A DNA stretch of 64,000 bases from Streptomyces canus (GCF_030816965.1 NZ_JAUSYQ010000002.1:10445595-10509594); one strand, 5' to 3'; numbered from the stretch's first letter, positions 36,207-45,187 are shown. Numbers and translations are program-made. Notes: generated by a model not told the origin, from the sequence alone.

Positions 36207-37034
36207 ATGAACTCAAACGACGAGGCGACGACCGCGCCGCCCGGGACAGCGGGCTTCGACGTGCGTGAGTTCGCCCGTACGGCACACGGCAGCCACCGCG
36301 AAACGCTCGATCTCGGGGCGCTCGCCGAAGAGCCGCTCGACGCCGAATCCGTCCGGCTCGTTCGCGCGCTGCGCGACCTGGAACGTGCGACGCTGCCCCG
36401 CATGAGCGACCTGCTCCTCACGGCGACTCACCAGGACGCCCGGGTCACCGCGTTCCTCACCACGTGGATGTTCGAGAGGTTCTGGATCGCCGACGCCCTC
36501 GACGCCGTCCTGGATGTTTCTCCCGCCACCCGCGACCTCCCTTCGAGCGCCGGTCCGGCACGGTGGGTACTGGCGGAGCGCCGCAAGCGCCGTGGCCCGA
36601 TCCGTCACGCCCTCATCGCCAACATCACCGGTACGCAGATCGTCGCCGAACACGTGACGACGGGCCTGGTGGACGAATGGATCACGCAGGCGGCCTACCG
36701 GCGTCTGGCCGACGTGTCCTCCCTCATGGCGTCGATCATCAACCCCGTGGTGGAGATCAAGCATCGTCACATCCGCTTCCTCGCCGAGGAGGCGGAGCGG
36801 CGCCTTGGGCGCTCGGCCCGCGCCCAGCGCATCACCCGTCGCGCCCTCCGGCACGCCGCCTGGCCGCTCGGCTCGGTCGATCGCTCCAAGCACGAGCGCA
36901 CTTTTTTCGAACGCCATGTCTTCGGCGACCAGAGCGGACGAGCCGAGGCGGGCCGTATCCGCGCGATGGTCGCCGCGCTCCCCGGCATCGGTCCCGGTGT
37001 CGCATCCAACGTGGAATCGAGGCTCCTTCCGTGA
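36207..37034 (+). CDS. ferritin-like protein A, incomplete di-iron site
   Basis: 275 residues from ATG 36207. Four-helix text aligns with the second ferritin-like protein of this operon (39346): RLVRALRDLERATLPRMSDL against RTLRYMCDVEYHTVCYMRDL, then FERFWIADAL against EEFWHGEAL, then VEIKHRHIRFLAEEAERR against QETKHVAFYASQARDR. The last ExxH (EIKH) is kept, but the middle ExxH has Ile where the partner has His, so one iron ligand is missing. It may be a scaffold or regulatory subunit of a heterodimer. GTGA overlap with the next gene. Confidence 0.7.
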   Translation: MNSNDEATTAPPGTAGFDVREFARTAHGSHRETLDLGALAEEPLDAESVRLVRALRDLERATLPRMSDLLLTATHQDARVTAFLTTWMFERFWIADALDAVLDVSPATRDLPSSAGPARWVLAERRKRRGPIRHALIANITGTQIVAEHVTTGLVDEWITQAAYRRLADVSSLMASIINPVVEIKHRHIRFLAEEAERRLGRSARAQRITRRALRHAAWPLGSVDRSKHERTFFERHVFGDQSGRAEAGRIRAMVAALPGIGPGVASNVESRLLP

Positions 37035-39346
37035 CAGCGCACCGTGCCAAGACCGAACTCGGCAACGCGCACGTCCTGCTGACCGGCGCGACCGGCTTCG
37101 TGGGGCAGGCCGTGCTTGAGCGGCTGCTCACCGATCACCCCGCCACCCGCATCTCGCTCCTCGTGCGCGGGAAGGGCAGCCAGACCGGGCAGGACCGGCT
37201 CCGGCAGCTTCTGCGTAAACCCGTGTTCGAGCGCTGGCGGGATGCTGTGGGCGCCGAAGAGTCCGAGCGCAACGTCCGTGAGCGGATCACCGTGCTCGAC
37301 GGCAGCATGACCAGCATTCCTGAGCTGCCTTCCGACCTTGACGTCGTCATCCACTCGGCGTCGACCGTCTCGTTCGACCCGCCCATTCACGAGGCGTTCG
37401 ACACGAACGTCAACGGTGCCGTAAGCCTGTACGAGGCCCTGCTCGCCTCCGGATCGGATCCACACGTCGTCCATGTGTCGACCTGCTACGTCGGGGGGCT
37501 CCGTCGCGGCGTGGTACCCGAGGCCAAGCTGTTGCACGACGCCGACTGGCGCACCGAGTGGACCTTGGCGACGCAGACCCACGAGCGCACCGAGCTCACC
37601 TCGCGGGAGCCGGCGATGCTCGAGCGGTTCATGTCCCGCGCCCGCCGCAACCACGGCAAGGAGGGACCGATCGCGGCGGCCCGCGCGAGCGAGAACGCGC
37701 GGCGCGAGTGGGTGCGTTCCCAGCTCGTCGCCGCCGGCCGGCGGCGCGCGCAGAGTCTGGGGTGGACCGACGTCTACACGCTGACGAAGGCACTCGCCGA
37801 ACGTGCCGCGGAAGACCTCTGGGGCGAGGCCGGACACCGGCTTTCGGTGGTCCGGCCCGCGATCATCGAGAGCGCCCTCCAGCATCCGTTCCCCGGCTGG
37901 ATCGACGGCTTCAAGGTCGCCGACCCGCTGATCTTCGCCTACGGCCGCGGCCAGCTGCCGGACTTCCCGGGGCTGCCCGACTCGATCCTCGATGTCATCC
38001 CCGTCGACTTCGTCGTCAACGCCATCCTGGCCGCGGCTGCCAACCTGACCCCTGTCGACGAGCCGAAGTACTTCCACATCGCCTCGGGCGCGTCAAATCC
38101 GCTGCCTTTCCACCGCATGTACGAGAACGTACGCGACTACTTCACGCAGCACCCGATACCCAAGGACGGCGGATTCGTCAAAGTACCGACCTGGAAGTTC
38201 GCGGGCGAGCGCAAGTTCAACCGAGGTCTACTGCTGGCGAAGAGAAAGGCCGACCTGTGGGACGCCGCTCTGCGGCTGATGCCGAACGACGAGCGTAAGC
38301 GCGCTCTCGCGACCGAGAACGCCAAGCTGCGCGCCGGCATCGCCACCCTCGGCAACTTCATCGACCTCTACCGCGCATATGCGCAGACCGAAATCATCTT
38401 CGACGACCGCAACGCCCGCGCGCTGAACAACGCCCTTCCGGCCGAGGTGCGCGAGGACCGTGGCTTCGATGTGGAGCGGATCGACTGGGAAGAGTACCTG
38501 CAGAAGGTGCACCTCCCCGCCATCAGCGAGCTGACAGCGGCCTACCGTCGCCGGAAGGCCGCGGCCGCCCGGCCGGCGAACGCCCGCCCGGCACGCGAAC
38601 TGCCTCAACGTACCGACGTACTCGCCGTCTTCGACCTCGAACGGACCGTCGTCGACTCCAACATCGTCGAGCAGTACCTATGGGTGCGCACCTCCGGCTT
38701 CCGCAAGGCGGCCTGGCCGAAGGAGGCAGCGGACCTGCTCGCCTCGCTGCCCGGCTACCTCCGCGCCGAGAAGCGTGACCGCGGCGAGTTCATCCGTGCG
38801 TTCCTGCGCCGCTACCGCGGCATGCCCATCGCCCGTCTCGAGGAGGTCGTGCGGCGCGGCTACGCCGACACGATGCTGCGGCACACGAGCGCAGACGCCG
38901 TGGCGCGCATCCGCGAGCACCGTGCGGCGGGTCACCGCACCGTCCTGGTCACCGGCTCCGTCGGCCTGCTCGCCGCTCCGCTCGCCGACCTGTTCGACGA
39001 GGTCGTCGGGAGTTCCATGCACGTGAAGGACGGTGTGCTCACCGGCTACCTCGGGAAGCCGCCGCTCGTCGGCGAGGCGAGGGCCGCGTGGCTTCAGCGG
39101 TACGCCGAGGAGGGCGGCTACGACCTCGCGGCCTCCTACGGCTACGGCGACAGCCACTGTGACCTGTCGTGGCTGTCACTGCTGGGCAAGCCCTCGGCGA
39201 TCAACCCCGACGCCGAACTGGCGCGCGAGTCGCACAAGAGAAACTGGAACATCTACCGCTGGAAGAGCGGCGGTTCGGGCGTGCGCCGCGACGTCATCGC
39301 GGCACGGGCGACGATTCCGACACGCACCGACGAGAAGAGTGACTGA
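37031..39346 (+). CDS. fatty acyl-CoA reductase fused to a HAD-type phosphatase domain
   Basis: 771 residues from GTG 37031. Residues ~12-330 are an NAD-binding_4 (male-sterility-type) reductase: VLLTGATGFVGQAVLERLL (cofactor loop), IHSASTVSFDPP, VHVSTCYVGG, catalytic YTLTK in DVYTLTKALAERAAE, VVRPAIIESA. A C-terminal FAR segment follows (to ~500). Residues ~535-745 are a HAD-IB domain: VFDLERTVVDSN (motif I, with Glu in place of the second Asp), VLVTGSVGLLA (motif II), YGDSHCDLSWL (motif IV). It reduces long acyl-CoA to aldehyde or alcohol; alcohol is the substrate of the AGPS-like enzyme. The HAD role is unknown. Overlaps both neighbours. Confidence 0.88.
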   Translation: MTAHRAKTELGNAHVLLTGATGFVGQAVLERLLTDHPATRISLLVRGKGSQTGQDRLRQLLRKPVFERWRDAVGAEESERNVRERITVLDGSMTSIPELPSDLDVVIHSASTVSFDPPIHEAFDTNVNGAVSLYEALLASGSDPHVVHVSTCYVGGLRRGVVPEAKLLHDADWRTEWTLATQTHERTELTSREPAMLERFMSRARRNHGKEGPIAAARASENARREWVRSQLVAAGRRRAQSLGWTDVYTLTKALAERAAEDLWGEAGHRLSVVRPAIIESALQHPFPGWIDGFKVADPLIFAYGRGQLPDFPGLPDSILDVIPVDFVVNAILAAAANLTPVDEPKYFHIASGASNPLPFHRMYENVRDYFTQHPIPKDGGFVKVPTWKFAGERKFNRGLLLAKRKADLWDAALRLMPNDERKRALATENAKLRAGIATLGNFIDLYRAYAQTEIIFDDRNARALNNALPAEVREDRGFDVERIDWEEYLQKVHLPAISELTAAYRRRKAAAARPANARPARELPQRTDVLAVFDLERTVVDSNIVEQYLWVRTSGFRKAAWPKEAADLLASLPGYLRAEKRDRGEFIRAFLRRYRGMPIARLEEVVRRGYADTMLRHTSADAVARIREHRAAGHRTVLVTGSVGLLAAPLADLFDEVVGSSMHVKDGVLTGYLGKPPLVGEARAAWLQRYAEEGGYDLAASYGYGDSHCDLSWLSLLGKPSAINPDAELARESHKRNWNIYRWKSGGSGVRRDVIAARATIPTRTDEKSD

Positions 39347-40140
39347 TGGCTTTCGACATCGACAAGTACACGAAGAACTCCACCGGCGTGCAGTGGGCCG
39401 ACCTCGACTTCGACGAGTTCGAGCGCGACCCGCTGTCCGAGGAGACGCTGCGCACGCTGCGCTACATGTGCGACGTCGAATACCACACGGTCTGCTACAT
39501 GCGTGACCTGCTGACGACCCCGTCTCACAACGAGCCCGCGGTGGGCGCTTTCATGACGATGTGGAACCGCGAGGAGTTCTGGCACGGCGAAGCGCTCGCG
39601 GCCGTGCTGGGGCGCCACGGCATCCGAGTCGACTTCGACGAGCTCAAGGCGACCCGTCTGAAGCTCGGCTGGAGGGATCGCTTGGCGCCGGTGAAGCTGA
39701 CGGCGATGGGTCGGTTGGTCGGAAACGACTTCGTCGCCGTGCACATGGCGTGGGGCGCGGCGAACGAGTGGTCGGCGACCGCGGCGTACCACAGGCTCGC
39801 GGCGCTGGAGAGCCACCCGGTGCTGGTACCGCTGCTGAGGCGGATCGCACAGCAGGAGACGAAGCACGTCGCGTTCTACGCGTCGCAGGCGCGTGACCGG
39901 CTCGCGGCAAGCAAGAAGGCCCGCGTGATCGCCCGCTTTGCGCTCGAGAAGGCCTGGGGCCCGGTCGGCTCGGGCGTCATGTCCGAGGACGAGATCACTC
40001 ACGTCATGACGCACCTCTTCGCGGGTTCCGAGGGCCGCAAACTCATCCGTGACATCGACTCGCACATCGCGAAGCTGCCGGGTATGGACGGGCTGCGCAT
40101 AGTCGAGGACTCCATGGACAACCGCGGCATCGCTGCCTGA
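39346..40140 (+). CDS. ferritin-like protein B, complete di-iron site
   Basis: 264 residues; ATG overlaps the FAR stop (TGATG). Iron ligands as in acyl-ACP-desaturase/ferritin-like proteins: Glu in CDVEYHTVCYMRDLL, ExxH in NREEFWHGEAL, Glu in WGAANEWSATAAYHRL, ExxH in QQETKHVAFYASQ. The C-terminal third is helical (DEITHVMTHLFAGSEGRKL). Likely an oxygen-activating di-iron oxidase or desaturase acting on a fatty chain, aldehyde or ether lipid made by this locus; the precise reaction is not known. Paralogue of the 36207 protein. Confidence 0.75.
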   Translation: MAFDIDKYTKNSTGVQWADLDFDEFERDPLSEETLRTLRYMCDVEYHTVCYMRDLLTTPSHNEPAVGAFMTMWNREEFWHGEALAAVLGRHGIRVDFDELKATRLKLGWRDRLAPVKLTAMGRLVGNDFVAVHMAWGAANEWSATAAYHRLAALESHPVLVPLLRRIAQQETKHVAFYASQARDRLAASKKARVIARFALEKAWGPVGSGVMSEDEITHVMTHLFAGSEGRKLIRDIDSHIAKLPGMDGLRIVEDSMDNRGIAA

Positions 40141-40296
40141 CGCCGCTGTCAAAACGGCTTCGGTCACCGACGGCATGACGTGGCACCACCATCGGTCGCG
40201 GACCGGGCCCGCTGAACTCGCCGGTACCGAAGGTGGTATCTGCCACGTGGTGCGCGTGCTCCACGGTGCAGCGCCGGGCGCGCCAGCCGGAGGCGT

Positions 40297-40352
40297 GCAC
40301 GCGCACCGGCCCCTCCATGACGTTGCCGAGCACGGTGAGGTGCGGGAACGCG
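40297..40352 (-). pseudogene. scrap of an amino-acid ABC transporter ATPase
   Basis: About 18 residues (FPHLTVLGNVMEGPVRV) match the Q-loop region of polar amino-acid ABC ATPases, flanked by unrelated text. Too short to function; a scar of deletion. Confidence 0.4.
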
Positions 40353-40811
40353 GCTGAGACGGAGATCCTTCACTGTTCTCACGGCAGCGGCGGCAACGCC
40401 ACCTGCTGGATCGGTGAGGTGTTTCCGGCACGGTCGGTGCGATGTGCCGGTTTGGTGTCAGTGGGGGGATGTCAGTGACGGTGTGTTAGGCCGGTGCGTT
40501 GTCGCTGATCGGGTGTTGAGCGAGGGCGTGGTCACTGACACGGGGCGGTACCTGGGGCGGGCGTGGCTGGCATAGGGCGGTACACCCCACTCCGCTCCAC
40601 TGTCTTGAGAACGGCACTTCTGATCCTTCCGAGGGGCTGCACGGTGGTCCGTGTCGGTTTTTGCGCGGGCGGAAGGGGGCGGGGTGGGGGAGCCGGGCGC
40701 GTGGGGTGAGGTCGCGGCGGGGCTGAGGGTGTCCAGACCGGTGCTGGTGGCGCGGCTGCTGGAGCTCGAGGCGGCCGGGGCGCTGACCACGGCGCATGTG
40801 CGTGCGGGCAT
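40353..40811. other. junk between IS fragments
   Basis: No intact gene. On the plus strand around 40680-40800 a helix-turn-helix-like scrap (AGLRVSRPVLVARLLELEAA, GALTTAHV) resembles Mu/IS481-type transposase N-termini. Confidence 0.35.
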
Positions 40812-41437
40812 CAGGTGGCGGCGGGGTCGGAAGTGGGGCGAGATGCCGCTGAACGCGGACAGGAACCGCTGGGCCTCGCTCACTGAGCGGAAGCCCTTCA
40901 TCGGCCGTTCGCGCTGTCTGGTGGGCTGGTGGCTGTTCTCCGCCCGGTTGTTCGGGTTCTTCGACTGGCGGTGCTCGACGGAGGGTAGGACCTCGCGGTG
41001 GGTGGCGCCGTAGGAGCGGAGCTTGTCGGTGACGATCACCCGCGGCACCGTTCGGCTCTTCTTCATCAGCCTGTGGAAGAAGCGCCTGGCCGCGGCCTTG
41101 TCCCGCCGGTTCTGCACCAGGATGTCCAGGACGTTGCCGTCCTGGTCGACGGCCCGCCACAGGTACTTCTGTTCCCCGTTGATCTTGATGAAGACCTCGT
41201 CCATGTGCCACTTGTCCCGGGGCCGCGGCTGCCGGCGGCGCAGCGCGTGGCGTAGTTCTGCCCGAACTTCGCGCACCAGCGGCGCACCGTCTCGTACGAG
41301 ACGGCGATCCCGCGCTCGAGCATCGGCTTCTCGACCTCGCGGAACGACAGCGGGAAGCGGAAGTACAGCCACACACAGTGGGAGATGACCTCGACCGGGT
41401 ACCGGTGCCCCTTGTACGACAGCGACACGGCCCCCAC
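40812..41437 (-). pseudogene. IS6 family transposase, frameshifted and C-terminally cut
   Basis: Start 41437: GAVSLSYKGHRYPVEVISHC, then CVWLYFRFPLSFREVE, ERGIAVSYETVRRWCAKFG. A shift near 41240 moves to DKWHMDEVFIKINGEQKYLW (first Asp), ILVQNRRDKAAARRFFHRLM, VTDKLRSYGATHREVLPS (second Asp) and NNRAENSHQPTRQRERPMKG (Glu). All three catalytic residues are present, but the last ~25 residues are replaced by unrelated text after GISPHFRPRRH. Confidence 0.8.
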
Positions 41438-42001
41438 CGACAGCCCCCTCCAGCACGATCAACCAGAAGATCATCCCCCCGGCCAACCAACGTGACAGTG
41501 CTCAGCCGGTGGTTTTACGGTGAGTAAGCGGGGGCGGTCCTGGCGCGTCCTCAGCAAGGTGCGCACCGACCCCGCCTGGGCGACCGCCCATGGCAGGGCC
41601 TTGCTGGTCCTCACGAACCGCGAAGTCGCCCGATAACCGACGATCTTCACCAAAGTCACCTGCCACCTGCCACCTGCCGCCTGCCAGCGCGAGCATCCCG
41701 ATCCCCACGCACACCAGCCCTGTGACCAGCAACTTCAGCTTGCACACGTCCCGCTGGACCAGTTCGACGGGCCGATAAACCGTGCGCGAGACCGGATCGA
41801 TGGGACATAGGCCGGCCGCCAGTCCCGGATCCGTCCTTGAGGAGGTCATGCCCCTCTTGCAGCCGATCCGCTTGGCGATCACCGAACACGTCTGCGCTTT
41901 CGGCCGACGTCACCTGCTTGTGCCGTCGGCGGATGCAACAGTCACGCCACCGTCCGCGTCAACCCAGCTCGCCAACCGGCCAGGGCATCTTGGATGCGGT
42001 G
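41438..42001. other. no gene recognised
   Basis: About 560 bp of remnant DNA. A plus-strand frame at 41520-41635 and a minus-strand frame with one hydrophobic stretch (LLVTGLVCVGIGMLALAG) have no family or RBS. Confidence 0.35.
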
Positions 42002-42412
42002 TCACCCGCAGTCGTTGCGGTTGATCTTCAGGCTGCGGGTCTGGTCGTTGAGGTTGTAACCGCGCAGGTCGTGGAGGGAGCCGCCGCTCTTGGTGACGCA
42101 GACCCAGCCTCCGGCGTAGTTGCGCTTTTCGTAGACGCGGGCGGTGCGTTCGGAGTTGTTACGGATGGAGCTGCCGCGGTCGCGGATGGCGGAGGGCAGG
42201 TCCTTGACGCTGCCGTCGACGGCCCGTTTCACCCAGGGCTGGCCGCCGAAGTTGATCTCGCGGTAGATGCAGACGTAGCCGTCCGGGCAGTCGATGCCGG
42301 CCGCCTGCACGGGGCGGGGGGTGACATCGGCAGTGGGAGCGGTCATCAGCAGCGGAGCGAGGACGGCGGCTGCCGCCAGGACCGTGCGTGTGCGAGTCGT
42401 CATCACGCGCAC
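42002..42412 (-). CDS. secreted peptidase inhibitor family I36-like protein
   Basis: Up to 136 residues (GTG 42412; ATG 42403 is the likelier start). Signal peptide: TTRTRTVLAAAAVLAPLL then TAPTAD. The mature part has the beta/gamma-crystallin-like I36 pattern: CPDGYVCIYREINFGGQPW, IRNNSERTARVYEKRNYAGG, WVCVTKSGGSLHDLRGYNLN, with four cysteines. Streptomyces metalloproteinase inhibitor (SMPI) is the type member. Exported; inhibitor activity is inference. Confidence 0.8.
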   Translation of the reverse strand: MRVMTTRTRTVLAAAAVLAPLLMTAPTADVTPRPVQAAGIDCPDGYVCIYREINFGGQPWVKRAVDGSVKDLPSAIRDRGSSIRNNSERTARVYEKRNYAGGWVCVTKSGGSLHDLRGYNLNDQTRSLKINRNDCG

Positions 42413-42741
42413 ACATGTAGCAGCGCTGGGCCCGACACGCTGGGAGCGGGAGGCCGGTCACTCTTTGGCTACTCCCGCTTCCCTCGTACGGCCGAGCCCG
42501 CCCTGTCTGGCCTGCGGGCGCCGGTATCCGTCAAAAGCCGGACGGCCGCCATGTGACCTGGCCAGAGCCGGCAGGCCGGACACCGGGCCGCTCTCTTGTG
42601 CCACCGTCACCAGCACCCGGAGCAGACCGTGCACCGTCATGAGCGCACCGTGCCCTGGCCCGCGCCGGCATCAGCCCACGAGCCGCCCGTCTGCCCCGCA
42701 TGCGCGCGCACGGCAGCACCAGCCGTCATGGCGTCTGCCAA
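42413..42741. other. no gene recognised
   Basis: 330 bp between convergent/divergent genes; no supported reading frame. Confidence 0.35.
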
Positions 42742-43107
42742 TCAGTTCTGCGCCTCGAATCCCGACAGGAGTGCCCGGGGGTCGAAGGTCACCCGGATGC
42801 GGGTGACCTTCCCGTCCTCGACATGCATCCAGTTCGCCGTCGGGGTAGGTGGCGCAACGCTTGTGCACAGGTCAAACCAGGTGATCACTTCACCACCTTC
42901 CGCCACCCGCATCTTCACGTCGATCTTCTCCAGCACCTGGCCAAGCCCCTTCAGTCCAGCGAGCGCTTCGTCTACCCCCGATGCCGTTCCCAGCGCTCCG
43001 ACGAAGTCGACATTCTCGGCCAGCACCCCCCGCAAGGTATCGAAGTCGCCCGCCTCCCAGGCGGTGAAGTAGGTCTCGGCAAGCTCTCGCGCAGTCCTGG
43101 TCGTCAT
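42742..43107 (-). CDS. NTF2-like (SnoaL-type) protein
   Basis: 121 residues; ATG 43107 with GGATGGAGG before it. One-domain NTF2 fold: ARELAETYFTAWEAGDFDTL, VLAENVDFVGALGTASG, and HVEDGKVTRIRVTFDPRALL at the C-terminus. Members are small hydrolases, isomerases or ligand-binding proteins. Divergent from a LysR fragment with an operator-like dyad between them. Confidence 0.8.
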   Translation of the reverse strand: MTTRTARELAETYFTAWEAGDFDTLRGVLAENVDFVGALGTASGVDEALAGLKGLGQVLEKIDVKMRVAEGGEVITWFDLCTSVAPPTPTANWMHVEDGKVTRIRVTFDPRALLSGFEAQN

Positions 43108-43128
43108 GCCTCCATCCTTCAATCATCC

Positions 43129-43153
43129 GATCCATCCGTCCAACAGATGGATC
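43129..43153. promoter_or_regulatory. inverted repeat between NTF2-like gene and lysR fragment
   Basis: GATCCATC (43129-43136), 9 bases, GATGGATC (43146-43153). Its place between divergent genes is that of a LysR operator. Confidence 0.5.
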
Positions 43154-43177
43154 AGATGGCATCTATCGTCATTGGGC

Positions 43178-43414
43178 ATGGAGATGCACCAACTGCGCTA
43201 CTTCGCCGCCATCGTGGACGAGGGCACCTTCACCGCTGCCGCCCATCGCCTGCACGTCAGCCAGTCCGGCATCAGCACCCAAGTGGCCAAGCTGGAGCTG
43301 GGCCAACAACTGCTCGACCGCTCCGGTCGTCAAATCCGCCTCACCCCGGCTGGCGAGGCCGTTCTCCCCCTTGTGAAAAGCGCCCTCGCCACTCTCGAGG
43401 CCATCAAGCTGTAG
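43178..43414 (+). pseudogene. LysR regulator reduced to its DNA-binding domain
   Basis: 78 residues: EMHQLRYFAAIVDEGTFTAA, RLHVSQSGISTQVAKLELGQ, RLTPAGEAVLPLVKSALATL. A complete LysR winged helix and start of the linker helix, then a stop; the ~200-residue effector domain is missing. It could still bind DNA without responding to a ligand, or be dead. Confidence 0.75.
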
Positions 43415-43514
43415 TGCCCGCGGCTGAAACGCGTTGATGCCCATGTGCTGGGCACGTCATGCTTCTTTCGTCGCGCGGCTTGGAACTGTCGCGGTCGAGA
43501 TGTTGGAGAGACAC

Positions 43515-44330
43515 GTGGCAACGACGGGTGTGCGGTCACAGGAAGAAGTATTGGCGCGGCACCGTGCCAACCTTGAGGCGTTCGTGCTGCGGGCACGCCG
43601 GGTGGAAGCGCACTCGCTGGCGGCCGAGTGGGACGAGCTGGTGGCTTTGGCTGGGGCCCCGTACACAGTGACTGTGCTTGAAAATGGGGAAGCGCGTTTT
43701 CGTCAGGATCTTCCGGCCGAAGAGGTAGTGGAATCTGCTGCCGCGAGGATCAGGCCACTCCTCTTGGAGACTGACGCCTGCTCGTACCTGAAGGCGCTAG
43801 CCGGGGTGGGGTTCTTCTGCCGGTCGATGCCGGACGACCAGACGTGGGTGAGGACAGCACGGGCTGAGTGGCGAGCGAGAACAGGATCCGCACCCACGAG
43901 GGGGAGCGGGTACCAAGTCATGATCGGCAACGCCGTCACCAGCCAGGCTGCCGATCTGGATGACCAGCGCCTGGCGATGGCGTGGATCTACGGTGATGTC
44001 GTTCACCACGACACGGAACGGCTCAAGGAAACTGACCCATTTGGCCTGACCGAACGATTTCGCGCCGCAGCGCCTCTGGTCGCCTGGGTCATGGTCAGAG
44101 CGATCGAACTGCTCAACTACGTTCGAGCCCTTCAGGAATGCGGAGCCCTTGAGCTCCAGCCTGAGGTGTTCGATCAAGAAGTGGTGCTGCAGGCGACCTC
44201 GTGGGAGCACACCGGGCGGGTGTACAGCGCGCCCGTTGGCACGCCTGCTCCCGTCGATGCCCTCACACCCATTGGAGAGGGATGGACCCCGCTGTCAGGT
44301 AACGCTGTGCTGCGGCAAGCAGAGGAGTGA
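43515..44330 (+). CDS. unrecognised 271-residue cytoplasmic protein
   Basis: GTG 43515 follows GGAGAGACAC, which favours it over an upstream ATG at 43500. Largely helical with Trp-rich patches (WVRTARAEWRARTG, AMAWIYGDVVHHDTERL, WVMVRAIELLNYVRALQE); no signal or membrane segment. No known family identified. It overlaps the DUF5753 regulator gene by 4 bp (GTGA), so they are co-expressed; such pairs in Streptomyces often act in one regulatory or toxin-like module. Confidence 0.65.
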   Translation: MATTGVRSQEEVLARHRANLEAFVLRARRVEAHSLAAEWDELVALAGAPYTVTVLENGEARFRQDLPAEEVVESAAARIRPLLLETDACSYLKALAGVGFFCRSMPDDQTWVRTARAEWRARTGSAPTRGSGYQVMIGNAVTSQAADLDDQRLAMAWIYGDVVHHDTERLKETDPFGLTERFRAAAPLVAWVMVRAIELLNYVRALQECGALELQPEVFDQEVVLQATSWEHTGRVYSAPVGTPAPVDALTPIGEGWTPLSGNAVLRQAEE

Positions 44331-45106
44331 CGGACGCCGGACTGGACGGCAAACAGCTCGCCCAGGCGTGCGGGTGGCATCCGTCCAAGGTGTCGCGGAT
44401 ATCGACCGCGAAGACCTCGCCGTCCGCCGACGACATCCGGGTGTGGTGCCAGGCATGCGGCGCGGACGACCAGACAGATGACCTCATCGCCTCTCTGCGG
44501 GCCGTGGAGGGCATGTGGGTGGAGTGGCGCAAGATGGAGCGCGCCGGGCTCCGGCAGGCGCAGGAAGCCCGCTTGCCGCTGTATGAGTGGACACGCTGGT
44601 TCCGGTCCCTCTCGCCGGGGCTCATCCCCGGACTGATCCAGACGTACGGCTACACGGAGGACGTGTTGCGGGCCGTCCAGCGGCGGCGCGTCGAAATCGA
44701 CGACGTGGCCGATGCCGTGCCGGCGCGGATGGAGCGCCAGCGCGTGCTGTACGAGGGGTACCGCCGTTTCGCGTTCCTGGTCGAGCAGTCGACCCTGTCC
44801 AACGCGCCCGGTGAGCCGGACACGCAGCAGGAGCAGCTTGAGCATCTGCTGACGGTCGCCGCACTGCCCAACGTCAGCCTGGGCGTGGTCCGCACACGGA
44901 TGGGCCGGACACGGATGCCGGTAGAGGGCTTCTGGATCTACGACCAGGCACAGGTCAACGTCGAGCTGGTTTCCGGCTACCTCACGATCACACAGCCCCG
45001 GGAGGTGGCCATGTACGCCGACACGTTCGCCGAGCTGGCCGACAACGCGGTCTACGGTGCTAAGGCCCGCGCCCTGATCAGGGCGGCCATGGACTCGCTC
45101 CGGTGA
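44327..45106 (+). CDS. helix-turn-helix regulator with DUF5753 domain
   Basis: 259 residues from GTG 44327. The HTH (GKQLAQACGWHPSKVSRI) comes at residue ~8, some 20 residues earlier than usual, so the normal first helix is missing. DUF5753 covers ~85-255: EWTRWFRSLSPGLIPGLIQT, RMERQRVLYEGYRRFAFLVE, LEHLLTVAALPNVSLGVVRT, and VELVSGYLTITQPREVAMYA. This is the large actinobacterial WhiJ/BldB-linked regulator class. Whether the shortened HTH still binds DNA is uncertain. Confidence 0.85.
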   Translation: MTDAGLDGKQLAQACGWHPSKVSRISTAKTSPSADDIRVWCQACGADDQTDDLIASLRAVEGMWVEWRKMERAGLRQAQEARLPLYEWTRWFRSLSPGLIPGLIQTYGYTEDVLRAVQRRRVEIDDVADAVPARMERQRVLYEGYRRFAFLVEQSTLSNAPGEPDTQQEQLEHLLTVAALPNVSLGVVRTRMGRTRMPVEGFWIYDQAQVNVELVSGYLTITQPREVAMYADTFAELADNAVYGAKARALIRAAMDSLR

Positions 45107-45187
45107 TTGCCTTGCAATCGCGTGCAATTCCGTAGCCCACGGACTGCCGCCGCTCGCAGCCTGGGTCTCATGCGACAGCAGACGACG

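Noticed and set aside
36464..37030. Upstream extension of the fatty acyl-CoA reductase frame
   Set aside because: It is the +2 shadow of the ferritin-like A gene; the GTGA overlap at 37031 marks the real start.
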